Assembly (NCBI RefSeq): GCF_004299785.2
Contig: NZ_CP036246.2
Coordinates: 1,240,001-1,304,000, forward strand
Origin: Arcobacter porcinus
GTDB lineage: Bacteria > Campylobacterota > Campylobacteria > Campylobacterales > Arcobacteraceae
DNA: 64,000 nucleotides
Direction of reading: 5' to 3'
The translations under genes and the position numbers were made by a program. The notes under the pieces were generated by a model that was not told the DNA's origin, ran no database searches, and worked only from the letters and a program-made list of their open reading frames with translations. Shown piece by piece: positions 63,611-64,000 of this stretch (positions within the stretch are counted from its first letter, which is position 1; each line of letters begins with the position of its first letter).

Positions 63611-63657
63611 TTAAACCCTTGTTTAAAAAATATCCTTAGATATTACCATTTTCCTAC

Positions 63658-64000
63658 TTAGTTTATGAACTCAACTATATCTTTAATCTCTTCTCTTAAT
63701 TGTTTACTTTGTTCATTGATTCTATATCCAAAAGGTAATACAACTGATACTTGATATTTTCTTGTATCAAGATTCAAAAGTTTTTCTAGCTTATCTTTTT
63801 CAAATCCTTCAATAGGACAAGAATCTACACCTTTTACAGCAGCAGCTGTCATCATATTTCCTAAAGCAATATAAGTTTGTCTTGCACTCCATGCAAATGT
63901 TGTTTTATCTGAAACAAAATCATCTTTTAAATGATTTGCATATTTTGCTACATATGCTTCAACAGCATCTTGTGGTAAACCTCTTCTATTAAACTTTCTT
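63658..64000 (-). CDS. Nitroreductase-family protein, partial
   Basis: The frame continues to the window edge, so the N-terminus is missing. Visible residues include RQTYIALGNMMTAAAVKGVDSCPIEGF and VSVVLPFGYRI, the NfsB/YdgI-type pattern in which A-x-x-x-x-x-DSCPIEGF is characteristic. It would be an FMN-dependent NAD(P)H oxidoreductase. Confidence 0.88.
   Translation of the reverse strand, partial: RKFNRRGLPQDAVEAYVAKYANHLKDDFVSDKTTFAWSARQTYIALGNMMTAAAVKGVDSCPIEGFEKDKLEKLLNLDTRKYQVSVVLPFGYRINEQSKQLREEIKDIVEFIN

Overview
The window is AT-rich DNA whose housekeeping genes match a Campylobacterota chromosome, most likely Arcobacter/Aliarcobacter. The pointers are the UPF0323 lipoprotein next to a glutathionylspermidine-synthase-like gene, a short Sua5/YrdC-like gene beside carB, metX-xseB-carB, and ftsA-ftsZ preceded by a SurA/PpiD-like chaperone. 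Species is inferred from gene content and recall, not from a search.

Layout. (1) 1-5251 is the right part of a small integrated element: P4-type primase, AlpA-like regulator, one unrecognised 641-aa cargo gene on the opposite strand, and a tyrosine integrase, ending in a 3' fragment of a CAT-anticodon tRNA (5206-5251). (2) 5252-5619 is a short stretch of apparent chromosome with one small gene. (3) 5620-42716 is a second, about 37-kb integrative element bounded by a 48-bp direct repeat: a tRNA-Glu 3' fragment at 5620-5667 and the intact tRNA-Glu at 42670-42745. (4) 42746-64000 is core chromosome.

The large element has an integrase at its left end, then cargo modules: an AbiEii-type nucleotidyltransferase pair, a DUF6166-like gene, cold-shock protein, hipA/hipB, a decayed HTH gene, a DndC-like PP-loop protein, and a two-gene RADAR system (rdrA ATPase and rdrB adenosine deaminase). 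A plasmid-like block follows: SprT protease, several very small proteins, a ParA-like ATPase bracketed by two IS110 copies, Fic, a ribbon-helix-helix-like protein and YwbE. A VirB/VirD4-type conjugation operon and a MobC-like gene close the element, with a HigBA pair at its right end. The integrase 3' tail recurs downstream of the first two cargo blocks, which suggests stepwise accretion.

The conjugation machinery looks disabled. virB6 is split by an IS256-family insertion with an 8-bp target duplication. Both genes flanking the IS3-family element have lost their 5' ends, and no virB2-virB5 or relaxase gene is visible. Two phased tandem-repeat arrays (six 23-bp units at 18251-18388 and five 21-bp units at 41499-41603) are the most striking unexplained non-coding structures. 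In the core region a DEAD-box helicase gene appears to begin at a non-standard ATA (or ATT) codon.
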